This document shows positions 1 to 8,676 of a stretch of 64,000 bases of DNA, piece after piece. The stretch is from a gamma proteobacterium SCGC AAA168-P09 (GTDB lineage: Bacteria; Pseudomonadota; Gammaproteobacteria; Magnimaribacterales; D2472). Under the pieces are notes generated by a model. The model made no database searches. It saw only the letters and a list, made by a program, of their open reading frames with translations, and was not told where the DNA came from. Both the position numbers and the translations under genes were made by a program. The stretch spans positions 154,242 to 218,241 of the forward strand of contig ARRL01000002.1 in the NCBI GenBank assembly GCA_000385055.1, in the 5' to 3' direction. Numbering within the stretch: position 1 is the first letter of the stretch; the number at the start of each line of letters is the position of its first letter.

Positions 1-957
1 ATAATTAAGAGAAGGAACGTAATCAAGAGTTTCTCCACCGGCTTCAACGAATAGCTCTTGGTACTCATCTCCAATTTCTATAATTGTTTCAAGGCAGTCA
101 GCTGTAAATGCAGGTGAAAAAACTAAAACTTTTTTATGATTTTGAGTTGGTAATTTTTCTAAAACATCATCAGTAAAAGGATCCAACCATTTGTTTGTTA
201 ATCTAGATTGAAAAGATACTATATATTGAGAACTATCTAAATTTAATCTATCTGCTATAAGCTTAGTGGTCTCATATACAGTAGCTTTATAGCAAAATTT
301 ATTAGCCTCTGTTATTCCTAGCTCACAATCATTATCGCTACATAGTGAATCTGGATAAACATTATCAACATGGCTATTAGGTACGCCATGGTAGCTAAAA
401 ATAACTTTATCGTAAGAATGAACATCAAATTTAGCAGCCTTTGTTATCCAAGCATCAATAAAAGACTTATTGTCATAAAATTGATTGATAAAAGTAATTT
501 TTGGTACTACCCACTTATCAGCCAAACACCTTGATACTTCTTTATAAACAGACCCGGTTGTTGCAGCTGCGTAATGAGGAAATAATGGTAAGACAATTAA
601 TTCATCGGGATTTTGATCAAGCATACTATCAATAACTGATGAAATAGCCGGCGATTGATAACGCATTGCAAATTGCACATCAACATGAGGTAATTTTACA
701 GACAGAAGCTTAGTAAGTTCTTTCGTATTATGTAATAAAGGGGATCCGTAGTCTTTATGCCAAACTTTTTTATAGATTTTTGATGAACTAAAAGACCTAA
801 ACGGGCAGATAATAAAATTAACAAGAAAAAATCTTAATACAGGGTTTATATTTAAAACTTTCTCATCTGACAGGAATTCTCTTAGATATTTAAATACATC
901 AAAATATGATGGACTGTCAGGAGTACCAAGATTAATTATTAATAAACTTTTTTTCAT
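1..957 (-). CDS. hemH: Ferrochelatase, C-terminus cut by window edge
   Basis: Inserts ferrous iron into protoporphyrin IX, the last step of protoheme synthesis, at the inner face of the membrane. 319 codons are open from ATG at 957 to the window edge with no stop. The N-terminus reads LLIINLGTPDSPS followed by YLREFLSD, the family signature, and the internal SYHGVPNSHVDN stretch carries the catalytic histidine region. The last visible residues (AGGETLDYVPSLN) match the usual ferrochelatase end, so only a few residues are missing. The start overlaps the TGA stop of the upstream MFS gene (ATGA), so the two are probably translationally coupled. Confidence 0.93.
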   Translation of the reverse strand, partial: MKKSLLIINLGTPDSPSYFDVFKYLREFLSDEKVLNINPVLRFFLVNFIICPFRSFSSSKIYKKVWHKDYGSPLLHNTKELTKLLSVKLPHVDVQFAMRYQSPAISSVIDSMLDQNPDELIVLPLFPHYAAATTGSVYKEVSRCLADKWVVPKITFINQFYDNKSFIDAWITKAAKFDVHSYDKVIFSYHGVPNSHVDNVYPDSLCSDNDCELGITEANKFCYKATVYETTKLIADRLNLDSSQYIVSFQSRLTNKWLDPFTDDVLEKLPTQNHKKVLVFSPAFTADCLETIIEIGDEYQELFVEAGGETLDYVPSLNY

Positions 958-2144
958 ATTGTAGATTCTTTCCTAAAAATAGGATGACTTATTATAAATA
1001 TAAAACAGATTAGGCACAGCATAGATGAGAAATAATATAAATATGATGGATTGATTGCATAGATAGGCATAGCTATTAATGGAGTTAATATATGTCCTAT
1101 CGGGTATACAGACCCCAAATATCCTGCTGCAGAGCCTTGGTGTTCAGGGGTTTGCGATAATGATAACGAAGATGAAATAGCTGGTCTTAACATACCACCA
1201 CCGAAACCATTTATTATTATTGATAGGTAATATATTGAAATTTTTGGAAATAAAGCCATGGTTAGGTATGAAAATAATAGTAAAAAAATACCGAATATCA
1301 ATAGTTTATTATTAGATAGAGGAAATGAATCTGTAAAGAGATATTGACTGACTATAGTAGAAATAGATAAAAGAGCAAAAGTCATGCTTATAATAATTGG
1401 TAAATCATCAACATCCGGAAATACATCAAATAGATAAAACCCTATTGTTTGAATCAATGAAGCAAGGCATAAACTAGAAATTGATGCTAACAACAAAAAT
1501 GGCCAAACAGTATTTGATTTCCAAGAAATTTTTTTTGTACTTTCACCTACATCCCTATCTTTAGATGTATTTTCAACATTTCTATAAATACCAACAGAAG
1601 ATATTAGAGCTAGGATACTAAATACATAAAATGGGGTCTCTTTAGTAATTAGTATTAAAAATCCTCCAATCAGTGGTCCCGCAACTGTTCCAACAAGAAA
1701 ACTCGACTCTAATCTAGCAAATTTTACAGTTCTTCTGTCTCTTGTTGATGTATCTGCTACATAAGCAAATGCTGCAGGTCTGGTTGCTGAACCTATCAAA
1801 CCATTTAGCATTCTTCCAAATACCAATAACGGAAATAAAAAAACAATATCAAGTAGGTTTTTTTCAACTAAAAATAATGGGGTAATCATTGTTATAAGTG
1901 ATGCTGAGTAGCCTACAAGACCAAGGACTGCGATATTACGCCTACCGTATTTATCACTCGCTCTTCCCCATGCAGCACTTGTTAAAGCCCATGCTATTGC
2001 TGAGAAAGCAAATACAAGTGAGGTTTGAACTTCTGTTAAGCCTAAATCTCTTGCTAGTGGAGGAACAATAACAAAAACAAATGATTGGCCTAGACCAACA
2101 GTAAATAAGCCGAATTTAAGCCATGATGAACCAGATGACTTCAT
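954..2144 (-). CDS. MFS transporter, TetA/multidrug-efflux-like
   Basis: 396-residue 12-TM major facilitator. The loop after TM2 reads GRASDKYGRRN, the classic MFS GxxxDRxGRR motif, and the second-half TM5 region has AGPLIGG, a motif C (antiporter) type sequence, which points to efflux rather than uptake. The substrate cannot be read from sequence. It lies between trpS (TAATG overlap at 2142-2146) and hemH (ATGA overlap at 954-957), so all three are probably one transcript running trpS, MFS, hemH. Confidence 0.85.
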   Translation of the reverse strand: MKSSGSSWLKFGLFTVGLGQSFVFVIVPPLARDLGLTEVQTSLVFAFSAIAWALTSAAWGRASDKYGRRNIAVLGLVGYSASLITMITPLFLVEKNLLDIVFLFPLLVFGRMLNGLIGSATRPAAFAYVADTSTRDRRTVKFARLESSFLVGTVAGPLIGGFLILITKETPFYVFSILALISSVGIYRNVENTSKDRDVGESTKKISWKSNTVWPFLLLASISSLCLASLIQTIGFYLFDVFPDVDDLPIIISMTFALLSISTIVSQYLFTDSFPLSNNKLLIFGIFLLLFSYLTMALFPKISIYYLSIIINGFGGGMLRPAISSSLSLSQTPEHQGSAAGYLGSVYPIGHILTPLIAMPIYAINPSYLYYFSSMLCLICFIFIISHPIFRKESTI

Positions 2145-3136
2145 TAAGAAATTTTATTAATGCCTATTGAACTTCTAATTGAATCAATCATTTCCTTGGC
2201 TATAGGCCTTACTTTTTTTGCTCCATCGCTAAGAAGATCATTAATTAAATCTTTATCATTAAGTAACTCTTCGTATCTTTTTCTTACAGGTTCTATATCC
2301 TTATTTACAATTTCAAACAGTTTATTTTTAGCATCTCCCCAGCCAATGCCATTTATATAATCATCCTTAAGTTCTTCAATCATTTGCTTTGAAGCAAAAT
2401 ATTTATATAGAGCAAAAACTGTGCAATTTGAATGATCTTTTGGATCTCCTGGTTCTAGAGAGTTTGTAATAATCTTAGCAATAGATGTCTTTAGTTGTTT
2501 TTCACTAGACAATAAAGGAATAATATTTCCATAAGATTTAGACATTTTTTGACCATCTATTCCTGGAACAGTCTCTTTTGAGGACTGAATAATAGCTTCA
2601 GGAAGGATAAAAGTTTTTTTATACAAATGATTAAATCTTCCAGCAATATCCCTTGTCATTTCAATATGTTGAATTTGATCTGCTCCAACCGGAACATGGG
2701 TTGCATTAAACATTAATATGTCAGCAGCCATTAATACAGGATATGAAAATAGTCCCATTGTGATGCCTTTATCTTCATCATCTGTATTTAAACTTGTTGC
2801 TGACTTATATGCATGAGAGCGATTCATTAATCCTTTTGCAGTAACACAATTCAATATCCAACTAAGTTCTAGTATTTCAGGTATATCTGATTGTCTATAG
2901 AAAAATGATTTATTTGGATTAAGACCTGATGCAAGCCAAGCCAGAGCTACATTTTTAACTGACTCTGAAACTTCTATGTTTTTAGAATTTTTTATAATTG
3001 CGTGATAATCAGCTAAAAAATAAAAAGATTCATCGTAATTTTTTGCTAATTCAAGGGCTGGTTTAATGGCACCTAAATAATTTCCTATATGAGGAGTACC
3101 AGTTGTCGTAATACCTGTTAGAATTCGCTTTTTCAT
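2144..3136 (-). CDS. trpS: Tryptophanyl-tRNA synthetase
   Basis: Class I aminoacyl-tRNA synthetase charging tRNA-Trp. The 330-residue length is normal for bacterial TrpRS. The ATP-binding HIGH motif appears as HIGN (about residues 17-20) after TGITTTGTP, and the KMSKS loop as GQKMSKSYGN near residue 196. The GADQIQHIEMTRDIA stretch is the family tryptophan-pocket signature. The start codon ATG at 3136 is only 33 bases from the divergent DUF349 gene, so the two share a very short promoter region. Confidence 0.96.
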   Translation of the reverse strand: MKKRILTGITTTGTPHIGNYLGAIKPALELAKNYDESFYFLADYHAIIKNSKNIEVSESVKNVALAWLASGLNPNKSFFYRQSDIPEILELSWILNCVTAKGLMNRSHAYKSATSLNTDDEDKGITMGLFSYPVLMAADILMFNATHVPVGADQIQHIEMTRDIAGRFNHLYKKTFILPEAIIQSSKETVPGIDGQKMSKSYGNIIPLLSSEKQLKTSIAKIITNSLEPGDPKDHSNCTVFALYKYFASKQMIEELKDDYINGIGWGDAKNKLFEIVNKDIEPVRKRYEELLNDKDLINDLLSDGAKKVRPIAKEMIDSIRSSIGINKIS

Positions 3137-3169
3137 TTGTTATAATTATAAACATCAAAAGAGATTATT

Positions 3170-4591
3170 GTGGAAACTAGTCAAGATTTATTCAAACAAT
3201 TGGATGAGGCCGAAGCTCTATTTAGTAAAGGTTCAATTAAAAGTGCCCAAAAAAAGGTTAGAGATGTTATGTCTAAAACAAAAGGTTTTGGCAAAATACC
3301 CAATAAATTAAGACATAAATTAAATTTTGCCATTGGTCAGTCTAGATATTTTGATGAAATGTCTTCTTTTGCAACAAACCCTAAAAGAGAAGAACTTATT
3401 ACTGAAATCAATAAAGTAATTAAAGACCCCTTAGAAAGCCCAAAGAAACAAGCACATCTAATTCATGACATACAAACAAAATGGCAATTATTAGATCTAT
3501 CAAGTAGACCTGCATCTAGAGATCAATGGAATACATTTAATGAATTAACTAACAAGGCATGGGAGCCATGTGGCGAGTACTTCGATGAACTTAAAGAGAT
3601 AAAAATTAATAATGCTAAGCAGAGAGAGTCAATAATTTTAGAAATTAATGAATATGTTTTAACCAATTCATCAAAATGGCCTCAAGCAAAATTTCTAATT
3701 CAATATTTAAGAAGTACATTTGATAGATGGCAGGAATTTGCACCGGTATTAGATAAAGATCTAAACAAGCTACGAATGGCATACGCAGAGGCTAAGAAAC
3801 CCATAAATGATGCTATTAAAAAACAAGAACAAGTTGTCATTAACATTAAAGAAGGACTGATAGCAAAAGTTAATGCGATATCTAATGAAGATAATGATAT
3901 ATGTATTAAACAATTTAATGATTTAAAAAATGAATGGAAAAATGCAGGCTCAGCTGGCAGAAAAACTGATAATAAATTATGGGAAAAATTTAATAAATCT
4001 GCCGATAGATTCTTTACTGCAAAAAAAGAGCTTATTGATTCTGAAATATCGTCGGCTAACGAATTAATGACAAAACTTAAAGATAATCAAATAACAATCA
4101 ATGAAGCAAATAATGAGCTACAAAACTTAAAAAATATTAATAAAACTAAGGAATTCAATTCACTTAAAAAAGAAATCTTCTCAAAAAAAGAAGAACAAAA
4201 TCTTGAACAAAAAAAAATAAAGATAGATTCATACTTAAATCTATTAGATTTATATACCAAAGGTGAAATAGAGAATTCAAATACTCCTTCGGCTATAAAG
4301 AATAAGATAAATATCGAAGGACTCTCCAAGTCTAATCTAGATAATCTTCAATATGCATGTATTAAATTAGAGCTAATGGCTGGTCTTGATTCTTTAAAGA
4401 AAGATTCAGAGATAAGACAAACTATTCAACTTGAAATGCTAACGAATAAATTTAAAAAAACCTTGAATAATTTAGATTCATTAGATGATTTAATTATTCA
4501 TTTTTTTAACAACATATCAAAAAAACCAGATACTGCTGAAAAAAATCTTTGGAAACGTATATCTGTTTCAATTAAAAAACTGCTGTCTTAA
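3170..4591 (+). CDS. DUF349 repeat protein
   Basis: 473 residues, lysine-rich and mostly helical, with GTG as the start codon. DUF349 repeats are visible as W-x-A-G-x-A-G-R-K-T-D-N-K-LWEKF near residue 260 and related W-containing units near 110 and 175; such repeats form long three-helix bundles. Gammaproteobacterial relatives are soluble proteins of unclear role. A TATAAT box at 3141-3146 is placed to serve this gene. Its end overlaps the convergent GPH transporter gene by 4 bases. Function is not assigned beyond the repeat family. Confidence 0.8.
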   Translation: METSQDLFKQLDEAEALFSKGSIKSAQKKVRDVMSKTKGFGKIPNKLRHKLNFAIGQSRYFDEMSSFATNPKREELITEINKVIKDPLESPKKQAHLIHDIQTKWQLLDLSSRPASRDQWNTFNELTNKAWEPCGEYFDELKEIKINNAKQRESIILEINEYVLTNSSKWPQAKFLIQYLRSTFDRWQEFAPVLDKDLNKLRMAYAEAKKPINDAIKKQEQVVINIKEGLIAKVNAISNEDNDICIKQFNDLKNEWKNAGSAGRKTDNKLWEKFNKSADRFFTAKKELIDSEISSANELMTKLKDNQITINEANNELQNLKNINKTKEFNSLKKEIFSKKEEQNLEQKKIKIDSYLNLLDLYTKGEIENSNTPSAIKNKINIEGLSKSNLDNLQYACIKLELMAGLDSLKKDSEIRQTIQLEMLTNKFKKTLNNLDSLDDLIIHFFNNISKKPDTAEKNLWKRISVSIKKLLS

Positions 4592-5988
4592 TTAGAGCTT
4601 TTCTGTTTAATTTTTATCAAAATTTCTGAATGCTTATTTCTATCTAGGCCATAGAAGTAGAATATAAAAATTGGAATTATGAGTAAGGTTGGTCCAACTA
4701 CGCCTTGAACAAAAAATAGAGAGTAAGTCTGTTCGAAGGTTGGATTATCTGTAGAATAGTTAAGATAGGATAAAACCAATCCACCTGTAATACTTCCAAT
4801 CGCAGTGTTAACTTTTTGAACAAAAGAAACTGCAGAATACAAAACCCCTTCTTGCCTTTTACCACTTTGTAACTCAACTTCATCAGCTATATCGCCAATC
4901 ATAGAATCTCTGGTCATATTACCCATAATTGATAATGTAGATATAAAAAATAGTGGCAAGCATAAGAATAATACTAATCCAGTTGATCCTTTATCTGGTG
5001 TTAAACCTAAATTAAAGCTAATAAAAGCAAAAGGACAAGCAACTGCAACACCAAAAACACAAAAAATAACCAATTTTCTCTTATCTAGTAATGCAACTAA
5101 CCTTGGAGTTAAAGCAAAAGCAATAAAAGCAGTAACTAAATATACAAATAAAAATATAGAAATTTGAGATCCTTTGAGACCCCAAAAATCTGTATTTATA
5201 AATAGAGATAAGTTATTTAACAGACCCCATGAAATAGAGAGAGTTAGATTACCAAAAAAGAATAATAAAAATGATTTATTGGTAATTGCAACAAGGAGTT
5301 CATTGATTATATCCGATAAGGCTATGGAACCCTTCCAGTCAGATAAATTCTTAATCTCATGTCTTGTGGTAAGAGAGGAAAAAAGAACTGCACTGGCCAT
5401 AAGAAAACCTCCTGTCAAAGCTAATGAAAAATAAGCTTCAGGATTTAATTGACCTAATGGATAGTCTGGTGTTGATCTAAAAAATATAAAATAAGCCAGA
5501 AATGCATTTGAAATACCCGCAACCCATGAAAACAGTTCACGCCATGAAAATAACTTAGTTCTTTCATCATAATCTTTTGAAATTTCAGCACCGAACGACC
5601 TATGAGGAACATCAAATAAAGTCATACCAACCCTAGTTAAAGTTGCACATAAAAACATCCACCAGAAGAGTTGATTTTGAGTTAATTCCCAATCAGATTG
5701 CGGAGTAAATAAAAGAACATAAAAAATAGATATTGGAATAAAAGAAAAGAACATAAATGGGTGTCTTCTTCCGTATTTAGTATTTGTTCTATCAGAAATA
5801 ACGCCCATTATCGGATCTGTAAAAGAATCGATCAGAAGAGCTAATGCTATTGCTGAAGATGCAAGCAAAGGATCTAAACCAATAACTCTGGAATAAAAAA
5901 ATAATAAAAAAAATGTAAAAGTATCAGTCTTAATACCGTTGGCTATTCCACCAACAGAATAATTAAATTTAAATTTTGTGCTTAACAT
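4588..5988 (-). CDS. GPH-family (MelB-like) sugar:cation symporter
   Basis: 466 residues, about 12 membrane segments. The stretch LLIDSFTDPIMGVISDRT followed by GRRHPFMF is the glycoside-pentoside-hexuronide symporter signature (Asp residues of TM2 bind the coupling cation in MelB). Members import oligosaccharides, glycosides or in some marine bacteria other small organics, driven by Na+ or H+. It is the last gene of a minus-strand operon with two alpha/beta hydrolases and a thioesterase; its start overlaps the stop of the hydrolase (TAATG). The hydrolase company suggests import of an ester or glycoside that is then hydrolysed, but the substrate is unknown. Confidence 0.85.
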   Translation of the reverse strand: MLSTKFKFNYSVGGIANGIKTDTFTFFLLFFYSRVIGLDPLLASSAIALALLIDSFTDPIMGVISDRTNTKYGRRHPFMFFSFIPISIFYVLLFTPQSDWELTQNQLFWWMFLCATLTRVGMTLFDVPHRSFGAEISKDYDERTKLFSWRELFSWVAGISNAFLAYFIFFRSTPDYPLGQLNPEAYFSLALTGGFLMASAVLFSSLTTRHEIKNLSDWKGSIALSDIINELLVAITNKSFLLFFFGNLTLSISWGLLNNLSLFINTDFWGLKGSQISIFLFVYLVTAFIAFALTPRLVALLDKRKLVIFCVFGVAVACPFAFISFNLGLTPDKGSTGLVLFLCLPLFFISTLSIMGNMTRDSMIGDIADEVELQSGKRQEGVLYSAVSFVQKVNTAIGSITGGLVLSYLNYSTDNPTFEQTYSLFFVQGVVGPTLLIIPIFIFYFYGLDRNKHSEILIKIKQKSSN

Positions 5989-6965
5989 TAGTTATTATTT
6001 AGATGAGTTAGCAAATCTTGTTTAAATAAATCAAAAACAGGAGGCTCTATAAGATGTCTCATTTTAGGTAATATAAGAAGATTGCTATTCTTAATATACT
6101 TTTTAGTTTTATAAGCATTTTTAACTTTTATTAAAGGATCTTCTTTTCCATGAATGATAAGCGTCTTAGCTTTTATAGACTTAACTTTCTTAATTCTATT
6201 TTCTGATCCTAGTATTGCCATAATTTGACGACTAAAGCCTGTATCATCAGGGCCTGCTCTTTCAATAGATTCTATTGATTTGTTATAAAACTCCTCGGTA
6301 TCAAGGTCATAACCCTCTAGACCTATTAATTTAAATATTTTTTTACTTCTTTCAATTCTTTCTTCGTTAGTTGAATAAGGGTTTGCAGATCTTTTCATTA
6401 AAAGCCTTCTTACATCTCTTGTAGGACCGTTTAATGGGCTGGGAGCAGAAATTGATGATGCTATGAGTGTGAATGTATTAATTCTTTCTGAATGATTTGC
6501 TGCTATTATCTGAGCAATCATACCTCCCATTGATATTCCCAGTAAATGAGCTTTATCAATGTTTAATTTATCTAATATCATGATAGCGTCTGTTGCCATA
6601 TCATCTAATGTATAGGGTGGATTAATTGGTAATCTTAGATAGTATTTTAAGTAAGTTGAGTTGATTGTTTTAGATCTATTTCCTTCAGTAAAGCGATCGT
6701 CTGTAAATCTTGATGAAAGTCCAGTATCTCTATTATCAAAAACTATCGGCCTGAAATTATTTTCAATTAAAAAGTCTATTAAGTGTTCTGGCCAGTTAAT
6801 TAGCTGGCCACCGAGACCTTGAACTAAGAGAATAGGTTTGTTATTTTCTGAACCATAGACTCTGTAAGCAATATCTACACCATTATTTGATATAAAACCT
6901 TCTTCGAAAGAATGTAGAGATGGTGATGTAAGCATAAAAAGAAATAGGAATTTATAGATATGCAT
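5988..6965 (-). CDS. Secreted alpha/beta hydrolase
   Basis: 325 residues with a hydrophobic N-terminal signal (about residues 1-19, ending near LHSF). The fold signature is complete: oxyanion region VQGLGGQ near 48-54, nucleophile elbow GISMGG with Ser145, and a late MRHLIEPP segment giving the catalytic His. Closest in style to small-molecule esterases and epoxide- or haloalkane-type hydrolases. It overlaps the upstream DUF3089 gene by 14 bases and couples directly to the downstream GPH transporter. Probably periplasmic. Substrate unknown. Confidence 0.82.
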   Translation of the reverse strand: MHIYKFLFLFMLTSPSLHSFEEGFISNNGVDIAYRVYGSENNKPILLVQGLGGQLINWPEHLIDFLIENNFRPIVFDNRDTGLSSRFTDDRFTEGNRSKTINSTYLKYYLRLPINPPYTLDDMATDAIMILDKLNIDKAHLLGISMGGMIAQIIAANHSERINTFTLIASSISAPSPLNGPTRDVRRLLMKRSANPYSTNEERIERSKKIFKLIGLEGYDLDTEEFYNKSIESIERAGPDDTGFSRQIMAILGSENRIKKVKSIKAKTLIIHGKEDPLIKVKNAYKTKKYIKNSNLLILPKMRHLIEPPVFDLFKQDLLTHLNNN

Positions 6966-8049
6966 CTATTCTATCCTTTATATTCTTCCTCAAACAACCC
7001 CAAAATAACATGACATCATAACTATGTAAGTCACCGGTAAAATCTTGCATTTTTTTTAACTTATCTACTAAAGGTCCTCGAGCTTCAAGCAAACCATTTA
7101 TCTTATTAATAGATACTGAAAACTCCTGTTCACTGCTAAATCTTAAGCTTTTCTTAGCACCTGAATGTTTTATGGTAAGCCTGTTAGCAAAATCATAATT
7201 AGGAGATTTTGTTATAACAGAACCATGATATTCAGGAGGATCATACCAGTTTGAATCATTCGTCCATGAATAAGGATTTGTAGAAAAAATCTTTTGATCC
7301 ATATATTCAACTGACCATCCATCAGGTTTCCAAAATATTGTCCTTTCTCTTTGTCTTTTGAAGCCTTCTGTAACTGTTGACCATGAAATAATGCAGTTAG
7401 TATCAGTTGCAGATGTCGATTTAGGTATTAAGGGAAAGAGGTCATCATAATGTTTATCAGGAATAATATAGCCGATAACATATGCACAAATCATTCTCTT
7501 TTGCAGCTTAGTATTTTGAATATATTTAGAAATGAGCCTATGGGCATGAAGCGCACCTTGACTATGACTCATTATGATAAAGGGTTTATTGTTATTAAAA
7601 TTCTCAATAAAATAATTAAAAGAATTTAAAACATCCTCGAAAGCTAAGTCATGAGCTTTCATACCGTCTGAGTCTTTAGAGAAATAAGAATAATAAGTGG
7701 CTTGCCTGTATTCAGGTGCATAAATATTACAGCTCTCATTAAATGCAGAAACTTGATTACCAAGCATCATTTCGGTTCTTTCATAAGTTGCTCGATCTTT
7801 TTCCATGAATGAATTCCAAGATTTTTCAAAATATCCTGTTGGATGAATATAAAAAACATCTACATCATTGTTAGTTTTATTAACTATATGATTTGAATCA
7901 GGAACATAGAATTGTTGCGCATCTTTATTTGGATAAGCTGCCCAATTATTTAAATCTGAATAATCTGGAGCTAGGGGATGCTTGGAGTTATCAAACGAGT
8001 TTATCGGTTTTATATATTCAAATAATTTATATAACCTTTCATCATCCAT
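6952..8049 (-). CDS. DUF3089 (lipase-like alpha/beta) protein
   Basis: 365 residues. The N-terminal part has VDVFYIHPTGYF, and the nucleophile elbow SHSQG lies in IMSHSQGALHAHRLI near residue 164, both typical of the DUF3089 family, which has the lysophospholipase/esterase fold. No signal peptide is evident. Located between the thioesterase gene (15-base gap) and the secreted hydrolase (14-base overlap), so it belongs to the same operon, which seems devoted to ester hydrolysis. Substrate unknown. Confidence 0.78.
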   Translation of the reverse strand: MDDERLYKLFEYIKPINSFDNSKHPLAPDYSDLNNWAAYPNKDAQQFYVPDSNHIVNKTNNDVDVFYIHPTGYFEKSWNSFMEKDRATYERTEMMLGNQVSAFNESCNIYAPEYRQATYYSYFSKDSDGMKAHDLAFEDVLNSFNYFIENFNNNKPFIIMSHSQGALHAHRLISKYIQNTKLQKRMICAYVIGYIIPDKHYDDLFPLIPKSTSATDTNCIISWSTVTEGFKRQRERTIFWKPDGWSVEYMDQKIFSTNPYSWTNDSNWYDPPEYHGSVITKSPNYDFANRLTIKHSGAKKSLRFSSEQEFSVSINKINGLLEARGPLVDKLKKMQDFTGDLHSYDVMLFWGCLRKNIKDRIDAYL

Positions 8050-8064
8050 ATTAAAAAGTATATC

Positions 8065-8484
8065 TTAAAAGGGACTATCAACTATTTTATTTGTAGCGGT
8101 CGAACCAGCAATCAAAACATCATTTTGGTAAAGAAATGCCTCGGTAAAACATATAGATCTACCCTCTTTAACAATCTTAGAAATAACTTTGACTGGTCCA
8201 GGTGCACATGGTTTATAGAACTTTACATCTATATCTAAGGTTAATGGAATTTGTTTGCCTTCAGCTTTGTATATTAAAAATTGAGCCATACAGCAATCTA
8301 GCATCCCTGTTACAAATCCACCCTGCACTACCATGCCATTTGAATGCGTAAGTTCTTCTGATGGATTAAATTCGCAAGTAAATGTCTCATTATCACTTGG
8401 ATATGCACTACTTAAACCAAATACCTTGAGGAAAGGAGGAATTTCTTTAAAATGTTTAGAAATATCTTCAGTTGAATTAGACAT
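8065..8484 (-). CDS. PaaI-type hotdog thioesterase
   Basis: 139 residues from ATG at 8484. The hotdog core MVVQGGFVTGMLDCCMAQ is the PaaI/YbgC-like thioesterase signature (HGG variant with Q in place of H). These enzymes cleave aryl- or acyl-CoA thioesters in the cytoplasm. A TTG at 8496 would add four residues but would start 2 bases after the encoded CCA end of tRNA-Ser, so the ATG is preferred; neither has a clear Shine-Dalgarno. It may be co-transcribed with the tRNA. First gene of the hydrolase/GPH operon. Confidence 0.8.
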   Translation of the reverse strand: MSNSTEDISKHFKEIPPFLKVFGLSSAYPSDNETFTCEFNPSEELTHSNGMVVQGGFVTGMLDCCMAQFLIYKAEGKQIPLTLDIDVKFYKPCAPGPVKVISKIVKEGRSICFTEAFLYQNDVLIAGSTATNKIVDSPF

Positions 8485-8497
8485 AATAATTACCAAT

Positions 8498-8589
8498 TGG
8501 CGGAGGGAGTGGGATTCGAACCCACGGTGCCGATGAAGGCACGACGGTTTTCAAGACCGTTACAATAAACCAGACTCTGCCATCCCTCC
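8498..8589 (-). tRNA. tRNA-Ser (anticodon UGA)
   Basis: Read on the minus strand: acceptor GGAGGGA pairs with TCCCTCC, the discriminator is G, and CCA is encoded (8498-8500). The anticodon stem-loop is ACGGT-CTTGAAA-ACCGT, giving anticodon TGA. A long variable arm (CGTGCC...GGCACC) makes it class II, as expected for Ser, and the T loop reads GGTTCGAATCC. All stems pair, so the gene looks functional. A perfect copy of its 5' 41 bases sits at 23476-23516, which marks the site as the target of an insertion. Confidence 0.97.
8549..8589. repeat. 41-bp direct repeat, copy 1 (5' half of tRNA-Ser)
   Basis: Identical over 41 bases and in the same orientation as 23476-23516. It runs from the first base of the acceptor stem to the anticodon loop. 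Together the two copies bracket the whole alginate locus, as expected for attachment sites with crossover in the anticodon loop. Confidence 0.93.
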
Positions 8590-8604
8590 TGATTGCGAAC
8601 GCTT

Positions 8605-8632
8605 ATTTTATAGGCTTTGTGGCTAAATGCAA
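8605..8632 (-). promoter_or_regulatory. tRNA-Ser promoter
   Basis: Minus strand: TTGCAT, 16-base spacer, TAAAAT, followed by a GC-containing stretch and the tRNA start 15 bases on. The copy at 23532-23559 has the same architecture but diverged sequence. Confidence 0.6.
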
Positions 8633-8676
8633 TATCTCATTACGCTCTATTGAGCCTTCTGACGTCATTTAAAATT

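Noticed and set aside
8485-8496. TTG start giving a longer thioesterase
   Set aside because: It would begin 2 bases from the encoded CCA of tRNA-Ser and adds non-conserved residues; ATG at 8484 is preferred.
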